From Micromonospora sp. CP22 (GTDB lineage: Bacteria; Actinomycetota; Actinomycetes; Mycobacteriales; Micromonosporaceae), in NCBI RefSeq assembly GCF_009712475.1, contig NZ_VCJO01000024.1, positions 1 to 55,093 on the forward strand: DNA of 55,093 nt. The letters run 5' to 3'. Positions 8,979 through 16,219 of the stretch are shown in pieces. How positions within the stretch are numbered: the first letter of the stretch is position 1; each line of letters starts with the position of its first letter. The position numbers were made by a program, and so were the translations under genes. The notes under the pieces were generated by a model, which saw only the letters and a program-made list of their open reading frames with translations, did not search any database and was not told the origin of the DNA.

Positions 8979-10367
8979 ATGTCGATCGCCGAGACCTCTG
9001 CTGAGGATGCTCTGGTCGCGTTGCACACGTCGCTGGATGAGCGGCGTCGGCCGGAGGAGGTCGCGCATCTGGTGTTGCGGGTGGTGGGCGGCCAGTTGGG
9101 GCTTCGGGACCGGATGACGTTGGGGCGGGCGGCTCGTGCGGCGTCGCGGTGGAACGGGTGGAGTTCGATGTCGACGGACTTCGCGCGGCCGGTGGGAGGT
9201 GCCCGTCAGATCGACGCCGCGGCGCGGCTGTTCGAGCTGCCGCGGGACGGCATCGACCCGGACGATCCTGTTTCGCTGCTGGATTTTTCGGCCCGCCTGA
9301 GCGAATCGTTGGGTGCCGTCGATCCGGCCCGGCTGGATTTTCTGCGTGATCGGTTGAACCGGGAGGGCCGGGCCGCGGCCGGGATCGAGTTGTCGAAGCG
9401 GCAGTACAACCGGCGGTTCCGGGTGACGCAGCGGCTGTCGGCGAAGGCTGACAGGTTGGCGGTCGAGCAGACCAAGCGGCGTTTGACGATGGTCGCGCGG
9501 GCCGGGTTCGCGGGGAGCATCGAGCGGGGTGCGTTTGTGGCTGATCCGTGGGCGGGGTGCTTCGTGGCGTATATGACGGCCAAGCGTAAGTTGCGGCGGG
9601 AGTTCACGCTGTCAGGGCGGGACAACCCGTACGACGGCATTGCCGACCTGCTGTTCAAGCACTGCACCGCCAGCCCGGCGACGGACTGGTGGATGATCGC
9701 CCAGGCCCATCCGACGCCGGCGGTGCTCGCCCGGCTGACCGACGCGCAGCGTGGTGAGCTGCTGGGCCGGTGGTGGGCGACGATGCGCCAGGTCGCGTTT
9801 TTGCTCAAGCGGGTGTGGGTGGCCAGCGAGTTCGATCGGGCCACCATGATCGTGAGGCGGGGTAACGACTCGTCGACGTGGAACCTGTTGTGCGGCGCGT
9901 ACAACGCCGCGCGGGCGGCGTGGATCGCGGCGCTGGACGCCTCCGGCACCCTTGGGCTGCTGGATGCGTCCTGCCCAGGCAAGGCGATGATGCTGATCGC
10001 GGCGGACCTGGCGGCGTGGCACCGGTCGACCGGCGGCGGCTTGCACCCCGACGTGGGCGTGTGGGCTCGGCTGCCGCTGCCGTGGGATGTGCTCGACGGC
10101 ACCGCCGCCTGCACCCGTACGGATGTGGAGGCGGCATGCGCCGATGGTGGCGTCGACCCGGTCACGTCGGGTTGGACAGGGCCCAAGCCACTGTCAGCCG
10201 TCGGGGTGTTCCGGCCCACGCCCGAGTTGGTGCATGGGGTGTCGATCGTCGACCCGGTGTGGGCGTCGATGCTGCGTGCCGGCGGGGCGTTCTCCGGCAA
10301 GACGATCAAGGGCGGCTTGGAGCAGTCGCTGATCCCGGGTGACGTCGTGGTCAGCGAGCTGCCGTAA
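8979..10367 (+). CDS. Conserved-looking protein of unknown function beside two tRNA-like genes (462 aa)
   Basis: This soluble protein of 462 residues belongs to no family I recognise. The middle third is strongly basic and helical (KRQYNRRFRVTQRL; EQTKRRLTMVARAG; YMTAKRKLRREFTL), which suggests nucleic-acid binding. The next part is rich in Trp and aliphatic residues (DWWMIAQAHPTPAVL; GRWWATMRQVAFLLKRVW; NLLCGAYNAARAAWIAAL). No vWA metal motif or enzyme signature is visible, so it is not an evident TROVE/Ro protein. ATGs at 8958, 8970 and 8979 are all possible; I take 8979 by coding composition. Only 42 bases separate its stop from the first tRNA-like gene in the same direction, which suggests cotranscription. 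Confidence 0.7.
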   Translation: MSIAETSAEDALVALHTSLDERRRPEEVAHLVLRVVGGQLGLRDRMTLGRAARAASRWNGWSSMSTDFARPVGGARQIDAAARLFELPRDGIDPDDPVSLLDFSARLSESLGAVDPARLDFLRDRLNREGRAAAGIELSKRQYNRRFRVTQRLSAKADRLAVEQTKRRLTMVARAGFAGSIERGAFVADPWAGCFVAYMTAKRKLRREFTLSGRDNPYDGIADLLFKHCTASPATDWWMIAQAHPTPAVLARLTDAQRGELLGRWWATMRQVAFLLKRVWVASEFDRATMIVRRGNDSSTWNLLCGAYNAARAAWIAALDASGTLGLLDASCPGKAMMLIAADLAAWHRSTGGGLHPDVGVWARLPLPWDVLDGTAACTRTDVEAACADGGVDPVTSGWTGPKPLSAVGVFRPTPELVHGVSIVDPVWASMLRAGGAFSGKTIKGGLEQSLIPGDVVVSELP

Positions 10368-10409
10368 CGGGGTGGACACGTCGAGCCGTGATCGGGCAGC
10401 ATGATCGCG

Positions 10410-10481
10410 CCCGTCGTAGCTCAGTGGTAGAGCGCCCGGCTCCGGCCCGGGTGGACGCTGGTTCGAGCCCGGTCGGCGAGG
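10410..10481 (+). tRNA. tRNA-like gene, anticodon CCG (Arg)
   Basis: A 72-base cloverleaf can be folded. It has a D-arm GCTC/GAGC with a 7-base loop, anticodon stem CCCGG/CCGGG with loop CTCCGGC (U33 present, anticodon CCG), a 5-base variable loop, and T-arm GCTGG/CCGGT with loop TTCGAGC. The acceptor stem CCCGTCG/CGGCGAG has one C-A mismatch at the second pair and one G-U pair. No CCA is encoded, which is common in actinomycetes. The core looks more like a Gly-type scaffold than a normal Arg tRNA, so decoding as Arg is uncertain. Confidence 0.75.
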
Positions 10482-10491
10482 CCTGTGGAGA

Positions 10492-10563
10492 TCCGTTGTA
10501 GCTCAGCGGTAGAGCACCCGGCTAGGGACCGGGAGGACGCCGGTTCGAGCCCGGTCAACGGAT
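10492..10563 (+). tRNA. tRNA-like gene, anticodon AGG (Pro by code)
   Basis: This second 72-base cloverleaf lies ten bases after the first and matches it at 58 of 72 positions. The acceptor stem TCCGTTG/CAACGGA is fully paired, and two further flanking pairs (GA/TC) could extend it. D-arm, anticodon stem and T-loop are the same as in the first copy. The anticodon loop CTAGGGA gives AGG. An A34 proline anticodon is unusual in bacteria, where GGG, CGG and TGG are the norm. It may be a tRNA-like RNA rather than a decoding tRNA. Confidence 0.75.
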
Positions 10564-10881
10564 CTCCCGGCCTTACCATCTGAGGCGCTGGAGAGAAGCG
10601 TGGAAAATGCACGTCAACGGCGAGTCGAGGCGGCAGGCCCCTCGGCGAGTAGCCGGTGGAGCTCCACCTGAGCGCACTACGCCTCTTCCTGACCGGCGAC
10701 CTGGACCTGTGTCGATGCATACTGCCAGGCCTCATCCTGGACACAGACGTACCCCAGCCAGATGCGGGACCACGTTGCTCAGGCCGGGCAGACCGCTCGC
10801 ACCTCAAACGACGACTACCTCCGGCATCGACTGGAGATCCAGGTCGTGCCCGAGCCATGACCTGGACCGGAGGACGAGACG
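10564..10881. other. Intergenic after the tRNA-like pair
   Basis: This 318-base stretch lies before the helical-repeat gene. No credible coding frame is present; the forward frames at 10607 and 10656 are Arg/Pro/Thr-rich. It probably carries the promoter of the 10882 gene. I see no third tRNA-like fold and no direct repeat of the tRNA 3' ends that would mark an attachment site. Confidence 0.45.
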
Positions 10882-11856
10882 ATGACGGTTGACTGGAGCC
10901 GGCTCGGGCACGCATACGGCCGGGCGACCGACACCCCGGGGCACCTGGTCGCGCTGGAGTTCGGTGATGCCGAGGCCCGGGAGGCCGCGCTGGATCACCT
11001 TGACATGGCGGTGCTGCATCAGGGTTTCCCGGAGACCGCGACCGCGCCGGCAGTTCGGGCCGTGACCGCGCTGCTCGCCGAGAAGCGAGCCCACCCGGAC
11101 ACCGTCGAATCGCTTCTAGAGTTCCTCGGCGACGCGGCTATGAGCGTGACCCACCTCGCCGACGATCGCGACTTCGCCAAGATACTGCCGGACCTCGCCG
11201 ATGCCGTGGCGCAGGCGTACCCGGTAGTGCTTCCGCTGCTCGCGGCGTCCCCGCCAGATCGGGCGCTGTTCCGCGCGGAGAATCTCGTGGCGATCGCGCG
11301 GATGCAGTCCCTGGCGGACCGACGGGAGGAACTGGCCGCGCTCGTGCTCGAGTGGTCGGAACGCGGCGCCGGGCCGCAGGCAGAGTGGATGCACTGCCTC
11401 GGCCAACTCGGCGTTGACCTCCGCGACCGGCTCTCCGACCCGAACCCAGCGGTCCGGCTCCGGGCCGCGCTGGCTCACGAGGACGACCCACACGCCCGTG
11501 AGCTGATCCTGGCCGCGCTGGCTGAGCCACCACCTGCGGGGGTTCACCAGTTCGCTCTCGTCGGCGCGGCGATCCGCGTGGCCGCTGACTTCGACGAGAT
11601 CGCCACGGCTGCCTGCCAGGCGGCCAGTCGGGACAGTTGGGCCGGCTTCGACGACGGCTGGGGCGCGTTGGTGCGGTTCGCGTTCCCCAAGCCGTACGCG
11701 ACGCACCGGCCCCTTACTGAACCGCAACGCGCGCTGGTTCGGGCGCTGGTAACAAACGATCAGCTCTGGGACCCGATGAACGGGAGCTGCCAGCTCGTCT
11801 TCAAGCAGGCCGGATTACCGCCCAGCCGGAGTGCGTGCCGCCGGCTCACTGAATGA
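10882..11856 (+). CDS. HEAT-like helical repeat protein (324 aa)
   Basis: The protein is almost entirely alpha-helical, with repeated Ala/Leu-rich helix pairs. RDRLSDPNPAVRLRAALAHEDDP around residues 175-200 is a clear HEAT/Armadillo-type unit. Such proteins are usually scaffolds or binding platforms. The ATG has GGAGGACGAGAC directly upstream. No enzyme motif, signal peptide or membrane segment is present. It is convergent with the larger repeat protein at 11955-13448, and its last visible C-terminal residues are Arg/Ser-rich. The partner and role are unknown. Confidence 0.7.
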   Translation: MTVDWSRLGHAYGRATDTPGHLVALEFGDAEAREAALDHLDMAVLHQGFPETATAPAVRAVTALLAEKRAHPDTVESLLEFLGDAAMSVTHLADDRDFAKILPDLADAVAQAYPVVLPLLAASPPDRALFRAENLVAIARMQSLADRREELAALVLEWSERGAGPQAEWMHCLGQLGVDLRDRLSDPNPAVRLRAALAHEDDPHARELILAALAEPPPAGVHQFALVGAAIRVAADFDEIATAACQAASRDSWAGFDDGWGALVRFAFPKPYATHRPLTEPQRALVRALVTNDQLWDPMNGSCQLVFKQAGLPPSRSACRRLTE

Positions 11857-11954
11857 GCGCATTTCAAGATCAGACGTCCGCTTCTGACGCCGACCGGGCG
11901 TCACAGAACGTGAGGGACGGCGGCGTCCAGCGTGCGGTGATGCCCATGACAGTG

Positions 11955-13448
11955 CTACTCGCCGGCGCTACTCGCCGGCCGCGGCGTCCTTTCGTCGGGG
12001 GTCGGTGGATGTCCCGCGGCCGGCGGTCCGTTGTCATGTTCTGCCTTGGGGAGGCTGGCGTCGCCGCTGGCGATGAGCTGTCGAGCGAGTCTGGGTGGGA
12101 GGTGGGGGTTGTGGGCGGCGGCTTCGGCCAGCTGTGGGTCGGGGTCGTGGAGCAGCCTGGTGATCTCTGGCAGTGGCAGTGCCGGGTTGGCTGCCACGAG
12201 GTGGCGCGTGGTGTGGTCGTCGTGGGTTGCCAGCTGGGTGGCAGCGGTGGCTGGCAGGTTCCGGCTGGTGGCGGCGACCCGGCGGAGGTCGTCGTTGCCG
12301 GAGGCTGCGAACTCGGCGAGGGCGTGTGCGGGCATGTTGGGATGGTTGACGAGGTTCCAGCGTGCGTGGCCGGCACGGCGGATGAGGTCGGGAAGGATGT
12401 CTGCGGGGGCCTCGGGATGGTTCTCGGCTAGCAAGAGCCGCACGCTGTAGTCCTCGTCGGCGGCTAGCCTCGCGACGGCCCAGGTGGGTAGGTCTGGCGA
12501 GAAGGCCACCGCTCGGCGGCAGAAGACGAACCGGGAGTCGACATGTTTCAGGCGTTCGGCGAGCGTCGAACGGTGTGGGAGCAGCCAGTCGGCGACGTGG
12601 TAGTCGCGGGTGTCCACGCTTGCCGCGATTTGCTCGCGTGCCTCGTCGGGCAGGTCCGGGTGCAGCATCGCCGCCGCGCGGACGTCTTCGTCCGGATCCC
12701 GGCCCAACCGCAGGACCATCGCGAGCGGGGTATGGCGATTTCGTGCCGCCGCTTCGCGGACGGCAGGATTCGGATCGGTGACGAGGACGGCGGCATCCTC
12801 GGAATTCAGCGGTGCTTGTTCGGCAGCCTCCTGGCGGGTTTCGGGATCGGCGAGCAGTTGAGTCACGAGGTCGGGTGGTGGTGTCATTGCGAGGAGGGCG
12901 CCGCGGCGCACCTCAGCGTCCGAGTCGGCCAACAGCGCTCGTGCAACGACATCCGGCAGCGGCCTCCAGGACTGGGCCACAGCCCGCCTGACCGGGACAG
13001 AAGGGTCCGCTGCCAGGTGTAGCCCCACTTGCATTGCTGGATTGGGCCGGTACGCGAGCGCGTGACGCACCTGGTCGTCGGGGTCATGGGCAAGCGCCCG
13101 TTGGGCCGCCTCCGGTAATGGCAGGTCCACCGTGGTCCGGAAGTCGCGGCTGTGGCCCCGCGCCAGCGCGCAACGTACCTGCCGATCGGGATCGGCGACC
13201 AGCACGGACCACACGTGCATGGCGGCGACTGGATTGCGCGCCAGCGACCGTCGTAGCGTCGGATCTGCGCGCCGAGCCAGTGCCATGGCCGCCGCGCGGG
13301 TCAAGTCTTCTCGCTCGGCTAGCGCCACCAGGGTCAGCAGATCGAAACTGTCCAGCAAGGGCCGGAGCAATGCCATGTCCAACGCGGCGTTCGCCGCCAG
13401 ACCACGGAGCACCGCAACCATGGCGGGTGGCGTGACTTCCGAGATCAC
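11955..13448 (-). CDS. Leucine-rich-repeat-variant / HEAT-like repeat protein (497 aa)
   Basis: About fifteen units of roughly 24 residues follow the pattern LAxDPDxxVRxAxAxxPxxP, for example AHDPDDQVRHALAYRPN, AADPSVPVRRAVAQSW and ADSDAEVRRGALLAMTPP. This is the LRV (leucine-rich repeat variant) style of alpha-solenoid. The C-terminal 30 residues are Pro/Glu-rich and probably disordered. The reading frame extends upstream to 13715, but that part is low-complexity. I place the start at the GTG at 13448, five bases after GGGGAG. Two copies of GCTACTCGCCGGC at the 3' end encode the last residues. It is a binding scaffold of unknown partner. Confidence 0.75.
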   Translation of the reverse strand: MISEVTPPAMVAVLRGLAANAALDMALLRPLLDSFDLLTLVALAEREDLTRAAAMALARRADPTLRRSLARNPVAAMHVWSVLVADPDRQVRCALARGHSRDFRTTVDLPLPEAAQRALAHDPDDQVRHALAYRPNPAMQVGLHLAADPSVPVRRAVAQSWRPLPDVVARALLADSDAEVRRGALLAMTPPPDLVTQLLADPETRQEAAEQAPLNSEDAAVLVTDPNPAVREAAARNRHTPLAMVLRLGRDPDEDVRAAAMLHPDLPDEAREQIAASVDTRDYHVADWLLPHRSTLAERLKHVDSRFVFCRRAVAFSPDLPTWAVARLAADEDYSVRLLLAENHPEAPADILPDLIRRAGHARWNLVNHPNMPAHALAEFAASGNDDLRRVAATSRNLPATAATQLATHDDHTTRHLVAANPALPLPEITRLLHDPDPQLAEAAAHNPHLPPRLARQLIASGDASLPKAEHDNGPPAAGHPPTPDERTPRPASSAGE

Positions 13449-14042
13449 CACAGCTCCCCGCGAAACGGTCGGCCTCGTACTTGGCCAGACGGACGACATC
13501 GCACTGCGGCATCCTACTGAGCTTCCCCCGTCGCGCCCTGCGGCAAGAAGTCCATCCCCTGCGAAGAACCGATCACAGCCACTTACCTGTGCACTCGCTC
13601 CTGTACGCCGACAGCTCCTTGCGTTTGCGGTCCACCCATGTCCTGTGCCACACGAAGCGACCCCGTCGTGGGCGAATTCGGTCCCGCCGCTATGTAGGAC
13701 TTGGATCAATGACATCGCACAGTCTGGATGGCACCGGACAGCGCATCGTCAAGCGGCGGCAACGTGAGTCGCTGTCTGGTCTTGTCAGGGCGTGACAGGC
13801 GTGTGGTGGGTTCGATCGGCCTGACAGTCGAGATCTGGGCGGTGCATGTCATCCACGGCATGCCCGCCCGGTGGGGACCATTTCCTTCCGGCGGGGCCCC
13901 AGGGTCCGGCGTGGCTGGCGCGGCGTACTGACACCGCAGCCCCTTCGCATCACGTAAGGGAGAGCGCCCCCAACCGGACCTCACCGGTCCTTCGCTCTGG
14001 TCCTCACCGCGGCGGCCCCGCAGATCCCTTGTGGAGCGCTTC
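13449..14042. other. Divergent intergenic region before the secretion module
   Basis: These 594 bases lie between the repeat-protein gene and the pilin-like gene. They should include the promoter for the secretion operon and for the reverse gene. Frames here, such as 13728-13931 forward and 13706-14185 reverse, have no recognisable features. I see no oriT-like structure or integrase site. Confidence 0.45.
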
Positions 14043-14333
14043 ATGCACACAACGCTGTCCGTTCTGTCTGACCTCGCCGCCGCGCCGCAGCCGTTGGCGG
14101 TCAACAGCATCAACCAGGTCATTGCCAACATCACCGGTTGGGTCATGGGCATCATCGCGTTGGTCGCGACGATGTTCCTGGTCATCGGTGGCCTGCGCTA
14201 CATGGCCGCCGGCGGCGACCCGGCGCAGGTCGAGCAGGCCAAGGGCAACTTCAAGTCCGCCCTTGTCGGATACGCCCTGGCGGTGCTGGCCCCGGTGATC
14301 CTGCAGGTGTTGCAGGGCATCCTCGGCGGCTGA
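14043..14333 (+). CDS. T4SS pilin-like membrane protein (96 aa)
   Basis: This small membrane protein has an N-terminal segment ending in an AAAPQP-type region, which may be a leader. Two hydrophobic helices follow, at about residues 30-52 (WVMGIIALVATMFLVIGGL) and 73-93. Between them is RYMAAGGDPAQVEQAKGNF, the typical loop of actinobacterial and Gram-positive T4SS pilin-like (TrbC/VirB2-type) proteins. The ATG at 14043 has GGAG six bases upstream; a GTG at 14031 is less likely. It is the first gene of the secretion cluster, and its TGA is followed after one base by the next ATG. Confidence 0.8.
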   Translation: MHTTLSVLSDLAAAPQPLAVNSINQVIANITGWVMGIIALVATMFLVIGGLRYMAAGGDPAQVEQAKGNFKSALVGYALAVLAPVILQVLQGILGG

Positions 14334-14334
14334 C

Positions 14335-15267
14335 ATGTCAACCATGATGATCAACGGGCTGATGGAGGCCCTGGTCGGCTGGCTGGCCGAGACGGTCAAC
14401 GATCTTCTCGGCGGGCTGCTGGCCTTCCTCACATCGTCGATCTTCGTCTCGCCGGACGTCACCGTCCTGCCGCATGTGCGCTCGATCGCCGGCAACAGTG
14501 CGCTGGTCGTCAGCGCCTGCTTCGTCCTCGCGGTCATCGCCGCCGGTATCGCCGTGATGCTCGGTGATTCCGTCGAAACCCAGTACCACGTCAAGCAGCT
14601 GGTACCCCGGCTCGTGGTCGGGTTTGTGCTCTCCGCGTTCGCGGTCCCGCTGACCGGCGTGCTCATCAGGGTTGCCAACGCCTTGACGGTGGCGATGGCC
14701 GGTGAGTCCGCACCGACCATCGAGGCCATCGCCTTCATCCGCGCGCGGGTCGCGTCGGCGATGACCGATCCGAGCAACGCCCTGCTGATCGCCGTTATCG
14801 GGCTGCTGATCGTGGTGCTGATGTTCATGCTCGTCGGCACCTGGCTCGTACGAATCGGGATGCTGGTCATCCTGGCGGGCATCGCGCCGGTGGCGCTGGC
14901 TTGCTATGCCACCCCGTGGACGCAGGGCGCCGCCACGCTGTGGTGGCGGACCCTGCTGGGGTGCCTGGCCACACCCACGTTGCAGGCGGTCGCGTTCTCG
15001 GCGGGCATCAACCTGCTGGTCGACCCGGAATCGAACCTGCCGATCCTGCTCGGCCTACGCGGCTCGGACACCCTCAACCTGCTGATGGTGATCGTGGTCC
15101 TGTGGACCACGGTCAAGATCCCGAACCTGATGCGGCGGTTCGTTACCCAGCAGGGCCGCGCTCCGAACATCACCGGACTCATCCTGCGCACCGTCGCCGT
15201 CCAAGGAATGACTCGCGGCCTGGGCGGTCGTACGCCAACGCCGGTGCGGCCAACCCGGTCGACATGA
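14335..15267 (+). CDS. TrbL/VirB6-like T4SS membrane protein (310 aa)
   Basis: This polytopic membrane protein has about six hydrophobic segments, including residues 55-80 (ALVVSACFVLAVIAAGIAVML), 88-115, 146-170 (LLIAVIGLLIVVLMFMLVGTW), 173-192 and 200-225. The segment GMLVILAGIAPVALACYATPWTQGAATLWWR is characteristic of the actinobacterial TrbL/VirB6-like inner-membrane component, which builds the export channel with VirB4. The C-terminus after about residue 290 is short and Pro/Thr-rich. It is followed by 61 bases, including a possible 22-codon frame at 15264, before the PrgI-like gene. Confidence 0.8.
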   Translation: MSTMMINGLMEALVGWLAETVNDLLGGLLAFLTSSIFVSPDVTVLPHVRSIAGNSALVVSACFVLAVIAAGIAVMLGDSVETQYHVKQLVPRLVVGFVLSAFAVPLTGVLIRVANALTVAMAGESAPTIEAIAFIRARVASAMTDPSNALLIAVIGLLIVVLMFMLVGTWLVRIGMLVILAGIAPVALACYATPWTQGAATLWWRTLLGCLATPTLQAVAFSAGINLLVDPESNLPILLGLRGSDTLNLLMVIVVLWTTVKIPNLMRRFVTQQGRAPNITGLILRTVAVQGMTRGLGGRTPTPVRPTRST

Positions 15268-15328
15268 GTTCCCGCGCCCACCGCCACTACCGCCGGATGC
15301 GCACCGTCTACCTCAACCGGAGTGACAC

Positions 15329-16219
15329 ATGACCAACCTCGATGACAACCTCCCGCGCGCCGTCGTGCCGGCCAACGTCAACGAGCCGGATCGCATCGCG
15401 TTCGGCCTGACGTTCCGGCAGCTCGGCATCATCGGCGGCGTCGGCCTGGCCAAGTTCGGGATCCACCGCACGTACGGGCACCTGCTCCCGCCGGTGGCCT
15501 GGATCGTCGCCGGCGTCCTCGTGTTCGCTGTCGCGGTCGTGGTGGCGCTCGGCCGCCGCGACGGACTTCCCCTGGACGTGTGGCTGCGCCACGGCCTCTC
15601 GCTGTCCCGCAGCCAGCGCACCCTCGCTCCAGGCACCGCGCGGGCCAGCTCGGTCGCGGCCGCCGCCGGTAAGCCGAGCGTCCCGGCGCCACTGCGCTCG
15701 CCGGTCACGGCGATCAGCGCGACCGGAGTCCTGACAAGCGAGGGCAGCGACAAGGTGCTGATCGCCTGCGGCACCACGAACATCCACCTACGCACCGGCG
15801 GCGAGCAGGGTGCGCTGGTGGACGGGTTCGGTCGGTTCCTCAACAGCCTGACCGGGCCGGCGCAGATCGTCGTTGCCGCGCAGCGGCACGACCTGACCGT
15901 CTATGCGCAGGCGACCGTCGATCACGCGCCGCGCCTGCCACACCCTGCGTTGCAGGCCGCCGCCGACGACTACGCCGAGTTCCTCCTCGACCTCGACAGC
16001 GAACGGGATCCGTTGCGCCGGCAGGTCCTCGCCGTCGTCACCGGCGCGCACGCCGCCGACACGGCCGTGCGTGCCCTGTCCGGCCTCGGCGTCGAAGCCA
16101 CCGCACTGGACGGGCCGGCCGTCGCCTCGGCCCTCGCGAACGCGGTCGATCCGTTCTCCCCACCGGTGCCTGGCCCTCGCGCGGTGCCCGGTGCCCCGAT
16201 CACCTCACGGAGCACATGA
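15329..16219 (+). CDS. PrgI-like T4SS component (296 aa)
   Basis: The N-terminus (ANVNEPDRIAFGLTFRQLGIIGG) and the two closely spaced hydrophobic segments at residues 30-48 and 54-74 match PrgI-type proteins, which precede the VirB4 ATPase in actinobacterial conjugation clusters. The C-terminal about 200 residues form a soluble domain (VLIACGTTNIHLRTGGEQGALVDGFGRFLNSL) that in related clusters covers the region just N-terminal to the VirB4 fold. The stop codon overlaps the following start codons (ATGATG), which indicates translational coupling. Confidence 0.8.
   Translation: MTNLDDNLPRAVVPANVNEPDRIAFGLTFRQLGIIGGVGLAKFGIHRTYGHLLPPVAWIVAGVLVFAVAVVVALGRRDGLPLDVWLRHGLSLSRSQRTLAPGTARASSVAAAAGKPSVPAPLRSPVTAISATGVLTSEGSDKVLIACGTTNIHLRTGGEQGALVDGFGRFLNSLTGPAQIVVAAQRHDLTVYAQATVDHAPRLPHPALQAAADDYAEFLLDLDSERDPLRRQVLAVVTGAHAADTAVRALSGLGVEATALDGPAVASALANAVDPFSPPVPGPRAVPGAPITSRST

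Noticed and set aside
8979..10367. TROVE/Ro60 homology for the protein beside the tRNA-like genes
   Set aside because: No vWA metal-ion motif or TROVE-like start could be seen; the analogy is contextual only.
10410..10563. tRNA genes as attachment site for the secretion element
   Set aside because: No repeat of the tRNA 3' ends and no integrase gene were seen in the window.
14004..14882. Reverse frame of 292 codons across the pilin and TrbL-like genes
   Set aside because: Ser/Thr/Met/Ile-rich shadow of membrane-protein codons; forward genes have clear topology and overlaps.
15264..15332. 22-codon frame between the TrbL-like and PrgI-like genes
   Set aside because: Arg/His-rich with no ribosome binding site of its own; probably spacer sequence.
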